Shown here one piece after another: positions 9,196 to 17,700 of a stretch of DNA of 64,000 nt. The notes beneath the pieces were generated by a model. That model did no database searches. It was given only the letters and a program-made list of their open reading frames with translations, and was not told the DNA's origin. Positions within the stretch are counted from its first letter, which is position 1, and each line of letters begins with the position of its first letter. The DNA comes from Melastoma dodecandrum. Lineage: Eukaryota; Streptophyta; Magnoliopsida; Myrtales; Melastomataceae. The DNA is taken from assembly GCA_029817715.1 (NCBI GenBank), contig JARUPY010000527.1:62001-126000 (forward strand), read 5' to 3'. Made by a program: the position numbers and the translations under genes.

Positions 9196-10464
9196 TTACT
9201 TCTCGTACGAGATCCGGTAGATCGCCCCGGCGGAATCGTCCGAGACCAGCAGGGAGCCGTCGAGGAGCACGGCCACGTCCACCGGACGGCCGAGATACTC
9301 GCCGTCGCCGGTGAGCCAGCCCTCGGCGAAGGGCTTCACCGACTCGACCTTCCCGTCGGCCCCGAGCTTGGCGAACATCACCCGGGCGCCGATCGGCTGG
9401 GTGCGGTTCCACGAGCCGTGTTCGGCGATGAAGATCCCGCCCTTGTAGGCGGCCGGGAACTGCTTGCCGTTGTAGAAGGTCATGCCGAGATCGGCCGCGT
9501 GGGGCGGCAGCTCGGCCATGGGCGGCACGGCGTCGGCGGGCGGGGTCTCGTCCTTGTACTCGACGGTGCGCACCGCGCCGCCGCCGAACCACGGGAAGCC
9601 GAAATTCTGGCCGGCCTTGGTGGCGTGGTTCAACTCGCCCGGCGGCGTGTCGTCACCCATCCCGTCCACTTGGTTGTCGGTGAACCAGAGCGACTTGTCG
9701 GTGGCGAAGTCCATCCCGACCGAGTTGCGGATGCCCGTCGCGTAGACCTCGCGGTTCTTACCGTCGGCATCCATGCGGATGATGCCGCCGATCCCGTCCT
9801 TCCGGTACAGGTCCATCTTCTCGGCGGGGGGCACGTTGTAGGGCTGGCCGAGCGCGATGTAGGTCTTGCCGTCCGGCCCGACCCGGCAGACCCGGGCGGT
9901 GTGGTTGAAGCTCTCCTCGGACGCGGGGATCAGCTCGCCCTGCTTGACGAGGACGCCCGCGGCGACATCCGGGTTCTCGTAGAAGAACTCGGCCGCCGGG
10001 AAGGCGAGCACCCGGTTCTGCTCCACCACGGTCAGCACGCCGTCGCGCGAGAAGCAGACGCCGTTCGGGATCTTGAAATCGATGCCCGGCGCGAAGGCGC
10101 GCACCTCGTCGGCGACCCGGTCCTTGTCCCGGTCGGTCACGGTGTAGATCTTCGACTTGCGGGTGCCGACGAACACCACGCCGGCATTCGGCCCCACCGC
10201 CAGGGCGCGGGCATCCGGCACGATGGCGTAGAGGGCGATCTTGAACCCGTCCGGCAGCTTCACCTTCGCGAGGTTCTTGGTGATCGCGTCGGCCTTGCGG
10301 CCGGTCTGAGCGATCTCCGGCGCCGGCTGTGTCGAGGTGCTGTGGAAGCTCTCCAGCTTCTCGAGGTCGTCCGTCTTGGCCTTGGTGTCTGCGGAGGGAG
10401 CACCCTGGGCCAGCGCGGACCCGGCGACGCCCGCGAGCAGCGCGGCGAGGATTAGCGTGCGCAT
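9196..10464 (-). CDS. PQQ-dependent sugar dehydrogenase (sorbosone dehydrogenase family)
   Basis: A 422-residue periplasmic beta-propeller dehydrogenase with signal peptide (MRTLILAALLAGVAGSALAQ). Repeated propeller strands and family motifs are visible: LPDGFKIALYA, ALAVGPNAGVVFVGT, IPNGVCF, and IAEHGSWNRTQPIGARV near the end, characteristic of the glucose/sorbosone dehydrogenase family. It would oxidise an aldose or sorbosone-like substrate with PQQ and pass electrons to a cytochrome c, plausibly the one encoded downstream. The ATG at 10464 follows GGGAGA at a normal distance. Exact substrate unknown. Confidence 0.85.
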   Translation of the reverse strand: MRTLILAALLAGVAGSALAQGAPSADTKAKTDDLEKLESFHSTSTQPAPEIAQTGRKADAITKNLAKVKLPDGFKIALYAIVPDARALAVGPNAGVVFVGTRKSKIYTVTDRDKDRVADEVRAFAPGIDFKIPNGVCFSRDGVLTVVEQNRVLAFPAAEFFYENPDVAAGVLVKQGELIPASEESFNHTARVCRVGPDGKTYIALGQPYNVPPAEKMDLYRKDGIGGIIRMDADGKNREVYATGIRNSVGMDFATDKSLWFTDNQVDGMGDDTPPGELNHATKAGQNFGFPWFGGGAVRTVEYKDETPPADAVPPMAELPPHAADLGMTFYNGKQFPAAYKGGIFIAEHGSWNRTQPIGARVMFAKLGADGKVESVKPFAEGWLTGDGEYLGRPVDVAVLLDGSLLVSDDSAGAIYRISYEK

Positions 10465-10582
10465 TGAAACGTTTTCTCCCAACCCCATCCGCCCTTCGTC
10501 CGGGCGGTTCGCAGGTCAGGATAAGGCCTGGGTCACCGGTCTCAAGGGGCTGCCGTGACGCGCCTCCCGAAACGTCGCCGGG

Positions 10583-10903
10583 CTACCAGTTCCACTCTTC
10601 GAAGCCCGGCTCCCGGCAGCGGTAGCCGATGGGGCATTGCGGATTGTCCCGCGTCGGCACGAAGCGCAGCTCGGCGATCTCGGAGAAGTCGCACTGGTTG
10701 CGGCTGCGAACGAAGCGCTCGGGCGCGTTGCCGATGGCGATGGTCACGTCGCCCTCGCGCTTCACGAGATCCATCGCCTCGGCGCAGGTGAGGCGGATCG
10801 TCGGCGCGATACGGGGCTGCCGCGTCTGGGCGACGGCCGCCGTCGCCGCGGCCATGATGGTCGCGAGACTGACGCAGGACAGAACGAGGGCCAGCGGCCT
10901 CAT
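10583..10903 (-). CDS. Small secreted Cys-containing protein (paralogue of 43350-43658)
   Basis: A 106-residue protein with a signal peptide ending near VAQ (residue 26). The mature domain has four cysteines and the pattern LTCAEA ... RFVRSRNQC ... EIAELRFVPTRDNPQCPIGYRC. The protein encoded at 43350-43658 has the same layout, including RPTRDNPQC and GY.C. I do not recognise a named family; two disulfides and a periplasmic location are likely. It stands alone between genes in other contexts. Confidence 0.72.
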   Translation of the reverse strand: MRPLALVLSCVSLATIMAAATAAVAQTRQPRIAPTIRLTCAEAMDLVKREGDVTIAIGNAPERFVRSRNQCDFSEIAELRFVPTRDNPQCPIGYRCREPGFEEWNW

Positions 10904-11201
10904 CGCAAACGGTACCGGAGCTGGTTACGCACGCACCGCGACAAGCGCGGCGAGAACGCATCCTGCACGGGTGCGCGGCCTGCGACTGTCACCGGAATGC
11001 GCCACCCCACCGCTTTCGCCGTCTGTGCGCCGCATTCGCCGTCATAACGGAGCGGGGGCGTCCTGATGTCCTCTTAAGAAAACGTGAAGGCGAGCCGCTT
11101 GCCCTCCGGTGCCCCGCGTGATTCCCGTCGGAGTAGTCCGGCGCGAGCCGCGGGATTTCCGCGCCAAGACGGCGTCCGCCACGAACCAGGGGAAGTCTGC
11201 G

Positions 11202-11834
11202 ATGTCGGCCCTCTCGATTCTCGACGTTCAGGCGATTCAGGCGGCGCCCCTGAGCCGCGAGCCCTACCTGCACACCCTGGGCAGCAACGTCCTGAATCCC
11301 GACGCCATCGACGCGATCCGCCGCGACTTCCCGGATATTGCCAAACCCGGCTATCTCACCGTCGACGAGGTCGCCCTGAAGGGGCGGTTCAAGGCGCTGA
11401 TCGACGAGCTGGAGAGCGATGAATTCTCCCGGATCCTCGGCGAGAAGTTCGGGATCGACCTCGTGTCGTGCCCGCGCCTCACCACCATCATGCGCAAGAG
11501 CCAGCCGAAATACGGCTCGATCCACACCGACGGGCCGTCGAAGGTGTTGACGCTCCTCGTCTACATGAACGACGCCTGGGAGGCTCCGGCCGCCGGCCGC
11601 CTGCGGGTCCTCTATGACGGCAAGAACTACGAGCCCTTCGCGGTCGAGGTGCCGCCCACCATGGGAACGATGTTCGCCTTCCTCCGGGCCGACAATTCCT
11701 GGCACGGGCACGAGCCCTTCGAGGGCGAGCGCCGGGTGGTGCAGGTGGCGTGGCTCAAGGACGCGTCCGAGCTGGAGCGCAAGCGCAAGCGCAACCGCAC
11801 GGCCCAATTCCTGCAGGGCATCTTCGGGCGGTAA
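11202..11834 (+). CDS. 2OG-Fe(II) oxygenase family protein
   Basis: A 210-residue predicted non-haem iron, 2-oxoglutarate-dependent dioxygenase. The HxD iron pair is visible in SIHTDGPSK near residue 107 and a distal His in NSWHGHEPF near residue 166, followed by an Arg in GERRVVQVAW that could bind 2-oxoglutarate. The length and RLRVLYDG strand fit the prolyl-hydroxylase-like cupin core. The start at 11202 has AGGGGAAG upstream. It ends four bases before the next gene's ATG, so the two are probably co-transcribed. Substrate unknown; a sugar or protein side chain is possible. Confidence 0.75.
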   Translation: MSALSILDVQAIQAAPLSREPYLHTLGSNVLNPDAIDAIRRDFPDIAKPGYLTVDEVALKGRFKALIDELESDEFSRILGEKFGIDLVSCPRLTTIMRKSQPKYGSIHTDGPSKVLTLLVYMNDAWEAPAAGRLRVLYDGKNYEPFAVEVPPTMGTMFAFLRADNSWHGHEPFEGERRVVQVAWLKDASELERKRKRNRTAQFLQGIFGR

Positions 11835-11838
11835 CGGC

Positions 11839-12615
11839 ATGGGGATCCCGATACGGTTCGAGCCGGATGGGGGCGAGCTTCGCTCCGGCCTCCCCGTCCC
11901 GGTCTTTTCCGCCGGCCTGCCTGCGCCGGAGGCGGGGCCCGGCTTGAACGCCGCCAGCCTGATCGATTCCTCGGCCAACCGGCGGAAGCGGTACGCCATC
12001 CCGGCGTTGCTGGTCGCTGGCTGGGGCGGCCTCTTCGCCTATTGCGCCGCCTACCTGCGGGAAGATTTGCCCTTCCGCCCCGCCGCGCCGGCCCAGGCGG
12101 ACAGGCGGGCCGAAGTCTCGACGCGGCCGACGATCGTGCTCCCCGAATTGGAGGAGGCGCCCGTTCGACCCGCCGTTCGGGCCTCCCTCTCGCCCACGAA
12201 CCGGACCGGAGCGGACCCGTCGCCCGCGAACCCGGTCCTGGCCGACACGGCTCCCGCGAAGCCGATGCCGACGCAGCCCGTGCCCACCACGCCGCTCCAA
12301 CCGTCCCCCGCCCAGGCCGCCATCGAGTATGCCGGCACCTGGGGGCCGACCTCGGCCGCCTGCCGCAGTCCGTCGCGGCGCCGGGGCTATCTCCCCGCCA
12401 CGATCACCGCCGACCGCGCCCGCGCCGGGCGCACCCTGTGCACCTTCCATGACGGGCACCGCGTCGGCAACGGCTGGACGCTGGCGGCGGAGTGCAGCGA
12501 CCGGGGCCGCCACTGGTCTTCCCAGGTGCGCCTCGTCGTCGAAGGCGACCGCCTGACCTGGACGAGCAACCGGGGCAGCGTGTCCTACACCCGCTGCACC
12601 CGCCGGGCCGGATAA
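11839..12615 (+). CDS. Single-span membrane protein with periplasmic Cys-containing domain, unknown function
   Basis: A 258-residue protein: cytoplasmic N-terminus of ~45 residues, one membrane helix (YAIPALLVAGWGGLFAYCAAYL), a long Pro/Ala/Thr-rich linker (residues ~75-160), and a C-terminal domain of ~95 residues with four cysteines (SAACRSPS, TLCTFHDG, LAAECSDRG, SYTRCTRR). The C-terminal domain looks like a small beta-rich periplasmic module (W-G repeats, WTSNRGSVSYTRC). The start four bases after the oxygenase stop suggests co-translation. No known family recognised. Confidence 0.65.
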   Translation: MGIPIRFEPDGGELRSGLPVPVFSAGLPAPEAGPGLNAASLIDSSANRRKRYAIPALLVAGWGGLFAYCAAYLREDLPFRPAAPAQADRRAEVSTRPTIVLPELEEAPVRPAVRASLSPTNRTGADPSPANPVLADTAPAKPMPTQPVPTTPLQPSPAQAAIEYAGTWGPTSAACRSPSRRRGYLPATITADRARAGRTLCTFHDGHRVGNGWTLAAECSDRGRHWSSQVRLVVEGDRLTWTSNRGSVSYTRCTRRAG

Positions 12616-12648
12616 GGGGCCGTCCGCTGCGGCGGAGGTTTAGAGCTC

Positions 12649-12715
12649 CTCACAAAACTCCCGATCACCGGGAGTTCTCCCTCTGGCCTCGGCGGTGCAG
12701 TGGGAGTTTTGTGAG
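12649..12715. repeat. Inverted repeat, 14-bp arms (CTCACAAAACTCCC)
   Basis: 12649-12662 (CTCACAAAACTCCC) is a perfect inverted match of 12702-12715, with 39 bases between them, and the flanks remain partly complementary (AGCTC/GGCTC). A short internal GGGAG also occurs in the spacer. It lies in the 227-base gap between two plus-strand genes and is A-rich compared with its surroundings. It could be a small mobile-element remnant or REP unit. Confidence 0.7.
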
Positions 12716-12842
12716 AGGCTCTTAGGCGTGTCAGCTCTGTGACATAGGACACAAGCGGCCCCTCGACGCCGACGGGCGACTGCGCGACAGGGAGGCGCGG
12801 CCCGTTCCGCATCCTCTCCCCTCATCCGAAGGCATCCGCACC

Positions 12843-14237
12843 ATGGCCGACACTGCGGCCGCATCCGCCGGGAGCCCGCCGCAGGACGGCCTCCCGCCCC
12901 GGGAGCGGATGCTCGCCATGGCGGCCATCGCCCTGGCGATGACCATGGCCGTGCTCGACGGGGCCATCGTCAACGTCGCCCTGCCGATCCTCGCGAAGGA
13001 CCTGTCGGTGAAGCCGGCGGACGCGATCTTCGTGGTCAACGCCTATCAGGTCGCCGTCACCGCGAGCCTGCTGCCCTTCGCGTCGCTGGGTGACATCTTC
13101 GGGTTCCGGCGTGTCTACCTGCCCGGCCTCGCCGTGTTCGTGGCCGCCTCCCTGGCCTGCGCCCTGGCCCCGAACCTCGGCTTCCTCATCGCGGCGCGGA
13201 TCATCCAGGGCTTCGGCGCGGCGGCGGTCATGAGCGTCAACATCGCGCTGGTGCGCTTCATCTATCCGCACCGGATCATCGGGCAGGGCGTCGCCAACGT
13301 CGCTCTCGTCGTGGCGGTCGCTTCGGCGGCGGGACCGACCGTCGCCGCCGCGATCCTGTCGGTGGCCGATTGGCCGTGGCTGTTCCTCGTCAACGTGCCG
13401 GTAGGCCTCCTGGCGCTGGCCGTCGCCTCGAAGACCCTGCCCGCAACACCGGAAAGCCGGCGGAGGTTCGACGGGCCGAGCGCCCTCCTCAACGCCTTCA
13501 CCTTCGGCTTCCTGATCATCGGCATCGACCGGCTGGGGGACCCGGACGGGAAGGTCCTTGGCGCGGCCGAAATCGTCGCCGCCCTCGTCGTCGGCGTGGT
13601 CTTCGTCCGCCGCCAAATCCGCCTGCCAGCGCCGCTCCTGCCCGTCGATCTCCTGCGCATCCCGGCCTTCGCCCTCTCCATGGCGACGTCGGTCTGCTCC
13701 TTCGCGGCACAGATGGCCTGCTACGTGGCCCTGCCCTTCTACTTCCAGGACGTGCTTCACCTGTCCAGCACGCAGACCGGCTTCCTGCTGACACCCTGGC
13801 CCATCGCCATCGCCCTCATGGCGCCCGTCTCGGGGCGACTCGCCGACCGCTACACGCCGGGCCTGCTGAGCGGGGCGGGGCTCGCCCTCATGGCCCTGGG
13901 CATCACGCTGGTGGCGCTCCTGCCGGCGGCCCCGACCGTCGCCGACGTCGTCTGGCGCCTCACCCTGTGCGGCCTCGGCTTCGGCCTGTTCCAGTCGCCC
14001 AACAACCGGATCATCGTCACCTCGGCCCCGCGCGAGCGCAGCGGCGGCGCCAGCGGCATGCAATCGACCGCGCGGCTCACCGGGCAATCCCTGGGCGCGG
14101 CCCTGGTCGCGGTGCTGTTCGGCCTGACCCACGGTCTGGGTCCAGAGCGGGCGGTGAGCCTGTCCCTCGCCTGCGCGGTAGCGCTCGCCATCGTCGGTGG
14201 TTGTGCCAGCGTGCTCCGGCGTCAGACGGATGGCTGA
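12843..14237 (+). CDS. DHA2-family MFS multidrug efflux transporter
   Basis: A 464-residue inner-membrane drug:H+ antiporter. The first helix carries the DHA2 signature AVLDGAIVNVALPIL, motif A is in GDIFGFRRVYL, and motif C-like glycine/proline spacing is in VASAAGPTVAAAIL. About 13-14 hydrophobic segments are present, as expected for the 14-helix EmrB/QacA group. The ATG at 12843 follows GAAGG at suitable distance. There is no membrane-fusion partner gene nearby, so it probably works alone in the inner membrane. Substrates unknown. Confidence 0.85.
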   Translation: MADTAAASAGSPPQDGLPPRERMLAMAAIALAMTMAVLDGAIVNVALPILAKDLSVKPADAIFVVNAYQVAVTASLLPFASLGDIFGFRRVYLPGLAVFVAASLACALAPNLGFLIAARIIQGFGAAAVMSVNIALVRFIYPHRIIGQGVANVALVVAVASAAGPTVAAAILSVADWPWLFLVNVPVGLLALAVASKTLPATPESRRRFDGPSALLNAFTFGFLIIGIDRLGDPDGKVLGAAEIVAALVVGVVFVRRQIRLPAPLLPVDLLRIPAFALSMATSVCSFAAQMACYVALPFYFQDVLHLSSTQTGFLLTPWPIAIALMAPVSGRLADRYTPGLLSGAGLALMALGITLVALLPAAPTVADVVWRLTLCGLGFGLFQSPNNRIIVTSAPRERSGGASGMQSTARLTGQSLGAALVAVLFGLTHGLGPERAVSLSLACAVALAIVGGCASVLRRQTDG

Positions 14238-14302
14238 TCGCCGGATTACGCTACAGGGCCCATTGTGGGTCTTGAGTCCCACGGACCAAGGGAGCCATCG
14301 AC

Positions 14303-15100
14303 ATGAATCTCGATCTCAGCGGACGGAAGGCCCTCGTCACCGGCTCGACCGGCGGCATCGGCTACGCCATCGCCAAGGCACTGTGCGACCTCGGGGCGGA
14401 GGTTGGTATCAACGGACGCACGGCCGAGCGGGTCGATGCGGCGCTGGCGAAGCTCTCCGGCGAGACCCAGGGCGGCAAGGCCTTCGCGGCCGTCGGCGAC
14501 GTGTCGAACGCGGCGGGCACCGAGGCGCTGCTGACGGCGCTGCCGGACGTCGACATCCTCGTCAACAACACCGGCATCTTCGAGCCGAAGCCGTTCTTCG
14601 ACATTCCGGACGAGGATTGGCAGCGCTTCTTCGATGTGAACGTGATGAGCGGCGTGCGCCTCTCCCGCGCCTACACGCCGGGCATGCTGGAGCGCGACTG
14701 GGGCCGGGTGATCTTCATCTCCAGTGAGTCGTCCCTCAACGTCCCGACCGAGATGGTCCATTACGGGATGACCAAGACCGCTCAGCTCTCGATTTCCCGT
14801 GGGCTGGCCCAGACGGTGGCGGGAACGGGCGTGACGGTCAACAGCGTCCTGCCGGGGCCGACGCTCTCCGAAGGCGTCGAGACCTTCCTGAAGGAGATGG
14901 CCGGGGATACGTCCGGCGGCGATATCGAGGAGGTGGGTCGCCAGTTCATGGCCGAGCACCGCCCGACCTCGCTGATCCAGCGCCTCGCGCGGGTGGACGA
15001 GGTGGCGAACCTCGTCGCCTATCTGTGCAGCCCCGCGGCGAGTGCGACTACGGGGGCGGCCATGCGGGTCGATGGGGACGTCTTGCAATACATCGCCTGA
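14303..15100 (+). CDS. Short-chain dehydrogenase/reductase
   Basis: A 265-residue classical SDR. It has the cofactor glycine motif TGSTGGIGYAIA, NNTG in place of NNAG, catalytic Ser in FISSESS, and the Tyr/Lys pair in YGMTKTA. AGGGAGCC precedes the ATG. It follows the DHA2 gene by 65 bases and converges on the SWIB gene. It reduces or oxidises a small carbonyl/alcohol with NAD(P)H; substrate cannot be assigned. Confidence 0.85.
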   Translation: MNLDLSGRKALVTGSTGGIGYAIAKALCDLGAEVGINGRTAERVDAALAKLSGETQGGKAFAAVGDVSNAAGTEALLTALPDVDILVNNTGIFEPKPFFDIPDEDWQRFFDVNVMSGVRLSRAYTPGMLERDWGRVIFISSESSLNVPTEMVHYGMTKTAQLSISRGLAQTVAGTGVTVNSVLPGPTLSEGVETFLKEMAGDTSGGDIEEVGRQFMAEHRPTSLIQRLARVDEVANLVAYLCSPAASATTGAAMRVDGDVLQYIA

Positions 15101-15117
15101 CGCGCGTCAGGCCGGGC

Positions 15118-15150
15118 CTGCCGCGACCGGCCCGAGGGCCGGTCCGGCAG
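15118..15150. terminator. Bidirectional hairpin between convergent genes
   Basis: A stem of 14 pairs with one bulged base (CTGCCG, then GACCGGCC with GGCCGGTC) and a CGAG loop, lying between the converging stops of the SDR and SWIB genes. It has no T tract on either side, so termination strength is uncertain. Confidence 0.6.
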
Positions 15151-15157
15151 CTGCCGA

Positions 15158-15523
15158 TCAGGACTTGAGGTGCGCCGCGAGGGGCTTGTTCATCTCGAAC
15201 ATCGTGCATTTGTCGCGGCCGAAGACCTTCTTCAGCTTCTCGTCGGCGATGATCTCGCGCTTGTTCTCCGGGTTCTGGAGCTTGTGCGCCTTGATATAGT
15301 CCCACACCTTGCTGATGACCTCGCCGCGGGCGATGGGGGCGGTGCCGACGATGGCGCCGAGGTCGGCCGACGGCTTCAGGGGCTGCTGAAGGGCGTTCGG
15401 CTTCGCCGCGCCGGTCTTGGCGGCGCCCGCCTTGGCGGTGCTGGCCTTGGCCGGAGCGGCCTCACCGGCAGCCTTGGTCGTCTTGGCCGCCTTGGGTGCA
15501 GCCTTCTCCGTCTTCGTCGCCAT
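15158..15523 (-). CDS. SWIB/MDM2-domain protein with lysine/alanine-rich tail
   Basis: A 121-residue protein. Residues 1-45 are Ala/Lys/Pro-rich like a histone H1 tail (KAAPKAAKTTKAA). Residues ~48-121 form a SWIB domain (LQQPLKPSADLGAIVG, SKVWDYIKAHKLQNPENKREI, KKVFGRDKCTMFEMNKPLAAHL). The start is fixed by GGAGGAA seven bases before the ATG. SWIB domains are eukaryote-like chromatin or protein-protein modules found in chlamydiae and many Rhizobiales. A nucleoid-associated or DNA-topology role is likely, but its bacterial function is not established. Confidence 0.88.
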   Translation of the reverse strand: MATKTEKAAPKAAKTTKAAGEAAPAKASTAKAGAAKTGAAKPNALQQPLKPSADLGAIVGTAPIARGEVISKVWDYIKAHKLQNPENKREIIADEKLKKVFGRDKCTMFEMNKPLAAHLKS

Positions 15524-15760
15524 CAAATTCCTCCGATGCTCGGACTGTTCGGGGCGAACCGTGCCCCTTCGCCGCACTAGCATAGCAGCTTCAACGGAGC
15601 GGTGCCGAACCCGTTCCAAGACAAAATCAGCCGCTAAACGCCTCAATCCACAGGGCGAGGCATTCCCGCAACCGGGTGCGACTCGTTCCTCAGCCAGAAC
15701 AAACCGCATAGGTTGCCGATCGAAATGGTTTCGCAACTATATTTTGCAAGTTTCGGTGAC

Positions 15761-15880
15761 ATGTTCGCGCCGATCCTTTCCCTCTCCCTCGCCCTCTCGG
15801 TCGCGCTGGTGCTCGGCCTCGCCGCCGCGACGCGGGGCGAAGGCCGCCCTGAATCCGGTGGGCCGCGCGGCCTCGTCTGA
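15761..15880 (+). CDS. Possible 39-residue single-span membrane peptide
   Basis: ATG at 15761 opens a 39-codon frame: a hydrophobic stretch of ~22 residues (ILSLSLALSVALVLGLAAA) and a short Arg/Gly-rich tail. Ribosome site is weak (GGTG). It sits 64 bases before the DUF2721 gene on the same strand and could be its leader peptide or a small membrane protein. Support is the hydrophobicity pattern only. Confidence 0.35.
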   Translation: MFAPILSLSLALSVALVLGLAAATRGEGRPESGGPRGLV

Positions 15881-15943
15881 TCGCCCACCGTTGCCGCAGC
15901 GACGGGATGAGGCCATGAGCGCTCCATCGCCGGGCGCCCCCTC

Positions 15944-16429
15944 ATGATCGATCCCATCATCGCCGGTAGCCTCGAGAACACGGCCCACGTCGTTCAGGTC
16001 GCGCTGAGCCCCGTCTTCCTGCTTTCGGGCATCGCGACGCTGCTCAACGTGTTCGGCTCCCGGCTCGCCCGAGTCGCGGACCAGGCCGATCACGTCTCGG
16101 GGCTGCTCGCCGGGGCGAGCCTGGAGGAACGGCACCGCCTCGGGCGCCGTCTCGACCGGCTGCATGTCCGCTCGCTGGCCCTGGATACCGCGGTGTTCCT
16201 GGCGGCGCTGGGCGGCGTCGCCACCTGCGGCGCGGTGCTGACGCTGTTCGTCGGGGCGCTCCGCGACGCGACCGTGGCGACGCTGCTGTTCGGGCTGTTC
16301 GGTGCGGCGATCCTCTGCACGCTGTGTGCCCTCGTCGCCTTCGGGTTCGAGATGCTGCTCGCCAGCCGGGCGGTCCGGGACCGGATCGCGCAGCGGCGCG
16401 CGGATGCGGGCGTCTCGGCCGGGGAGTGA
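15944..16429 (+). CDS. DUF2721 family membrane protein
   Basis: A 161-residue protein of the DUF2721 family: N-terminal helix (HVVQVALSPVFLLSGIATLLNVF), the conserved stretch SRLARVADQADHV, and two further membrane helices (LALDTAVFLAALGG and LLFGLFGAAILCTLCALVAFGFEML). The charged loop with several Arg/Glu between helices 1 and 2 is typical. Function unknown; inner membrane. No ribosome site is obvious before the ATG. Confidence 0.8.
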   Translation: MIDPIIAGSLENTAHVVQVALSPVFLLSGIATLLNVFGSRLARVADQADHVSGLLAGASLEERHRLGRRLDRLHVRSLALDTAVFLAALGGVATCGAVLTLFVGALRDATVATLLFGLFGAAILCTLCALVAFGFEMLLASRAVRDRIAQRRADAGVSAGE

Positions 16430-16540
16430 GGCTCGCGCCCCGCTCGCGCGCGGCGGCACAGGGCGGAACCTGATCCGGGTCCCGGCTTTGAACCCGCGAC
16501 CGTCCCCGCCCGTCGCGCGGGGCGTGCGTAAGGAGTGACC

Positions 16541-16974
16541 ATGCCGACGGACCTGCCCACCGAACGTGCCGTCCGCCCGCCGGGCTCCATGGAACTCGAT
16601 CCCACGGGGGAGGGCCTCGCCCTCGATGAGACGCCGCGCCTGATCGCCTCGAACAAGGTCGAGGGCACCGCCGTCTACGACAGCGAGGGCCGCCATCTCG
16701 GTACGGTCTACAATTTCATGGTCGACAAGGTGTCGGGGCAGGTCGCCTACGCGGTCCTGGCCTTCGGCGGGTTCCTGGGCCTCGGCGAGAGAATCACCAT
16801 CCCCTGCCGTGGCGGGCGCTGAAATACAGCACCGAACTCGGCGGCTATGTGGTGGATATCGATCCCGGCGCGCTCTCCGGGGCTCCCACTCACGGGCCGG
16901 GAGAGAACGCCTTCGCCGATCCGGGCTACGGCAAGCGCCTCGACGACTATTACGGCCTGTCGGGCGCCGCCTGA
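16541..16974 (+). CDS. PRC-barrel domain protein (apparent frameshift near 16790)
   Basis: The first part reads a PRC-barrel (LIASNKVEGTAVYDSEGRHLG, VSGQVAYAVLAFGGFLGLGE). The frame then breaks at about 16790, and the family's next motif, HHPLPWRALKYSTELGGYVVD, continues in another frame to a stop at 16974 (ending DDYYGLSGAA). One missing base or two extra bases repair it. The restored protein would have ~144 residues, normal for rhizobial PRC-barrel proteins. The start at 16541 is fixed by AAGGAG six bases upstream. Cytoplasmic; role unknown, possibly RNA- or membrane-associated. Confidence 0.75.
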
Positions 16975-16998
16975 GGCGTTCGCTGGAGCGTTCTCAGC

Positions 16999-17394
16999 TC
17001 AGAACTTGCCGCCAAGGCCGACATTGCCGCCGGGGGTCATCGAGGGGGCCATCCCGCCGCCGCTACCACCCGTACCGCCGCCGCCTTCGAGGTCCTCGCG
17101 GCGGATGCGGCGCTCGCTGGAATCGGCCGAGCGGGTGGCGGTGCCGGCGGAGCGGGGTATGTCGAGGGAGCGCGTCGGCTTGGTCTGGAGGGGACGCCCG
17201 TCCTGATCGACGCTGGCCGTGCGGCCTTCGCGGCCGGGGAGGGCACCGCGCATGGACGGAGGCAGGCCGACATCCGTTTCGGGCATGACGCCCGCCGTGC
17301 CGCCGAGAGCCTGACAGCCGCCGAGGGCGCCGGCCAGGAGCGTGGTGGCGAGAAGCAGGGCAGGAATCCCTGCCGGTGACGGAGTCCGGGACAT
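16999..17394 (-). CDS. Small lipoprotein, unknown function
   Basis: A 131-residue protein with an N-terminal hydrophobic helix and lipobox-like LAGALGGC, giving a lipid-anchored Cys near residue 27. The mature part is Gly/Arg-rich and of low complexity (EGGGGTGGSGGGM near the C-terminus). It converges on the PRC-barrel gene. No domain recognised. Confidence 0.65.
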   Translation of the reverse strand: MSRTPSPAGIPALLLATTLLAGALGGCQALGGTAGVMPETDVGLPPSMRGALPGREGRTASVDQDGRPLQTKPTRSLDIPRSAGTATRSADSSERRIRREDLEGGGGTGGSGGGMAPSMTPGGNVGLGGKF

Positions 17395-17700
17395 CGACGA
17401 TTCCTCGCGCGGGCCGTGTTGTCACGATCCCATCGGTTGTCCCCCGGCTCTACGCTGCGGTTAAGGCGAAATACAGACACCATCGGCGGCGAGCCCCAGC
17501 CGGGCCGCCTCGGAACGGGGACTGCGGATGAGGAAGTCGCGGCCTGTTGCCCCAGGCCCACAGACCTGATCCATAACTTCGCCCAGGTCGGCCGGTACCC
17601 CCTGTGGGCCGCGCCGGTTTCGGGCGGCGGGGGTCGCGGATGATCCGTCAGTGATGATCCGGGGGCTTGGCCGCTCCATCATGCTTGCAGAGGACGACGC
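17395..17700. other. Intergenic gap, divergent promoter region
   Basis: A 306-base gap between the divergent lipoprotein and PRC-barrel genes. Weak open frames cross it (one of 75 codons from 17416) but have no ribosome site or recognisable protein features. GATGATCC occurs twice near 17640-17656. I see no clear promoter boxes. Confidence 0.5.

Noticed and set aside
17416..17643. 75-codon open frame in the 17.4-17.7 kb gap
   Set aside because: No ribosome site, no recognisable pattern; composition random.
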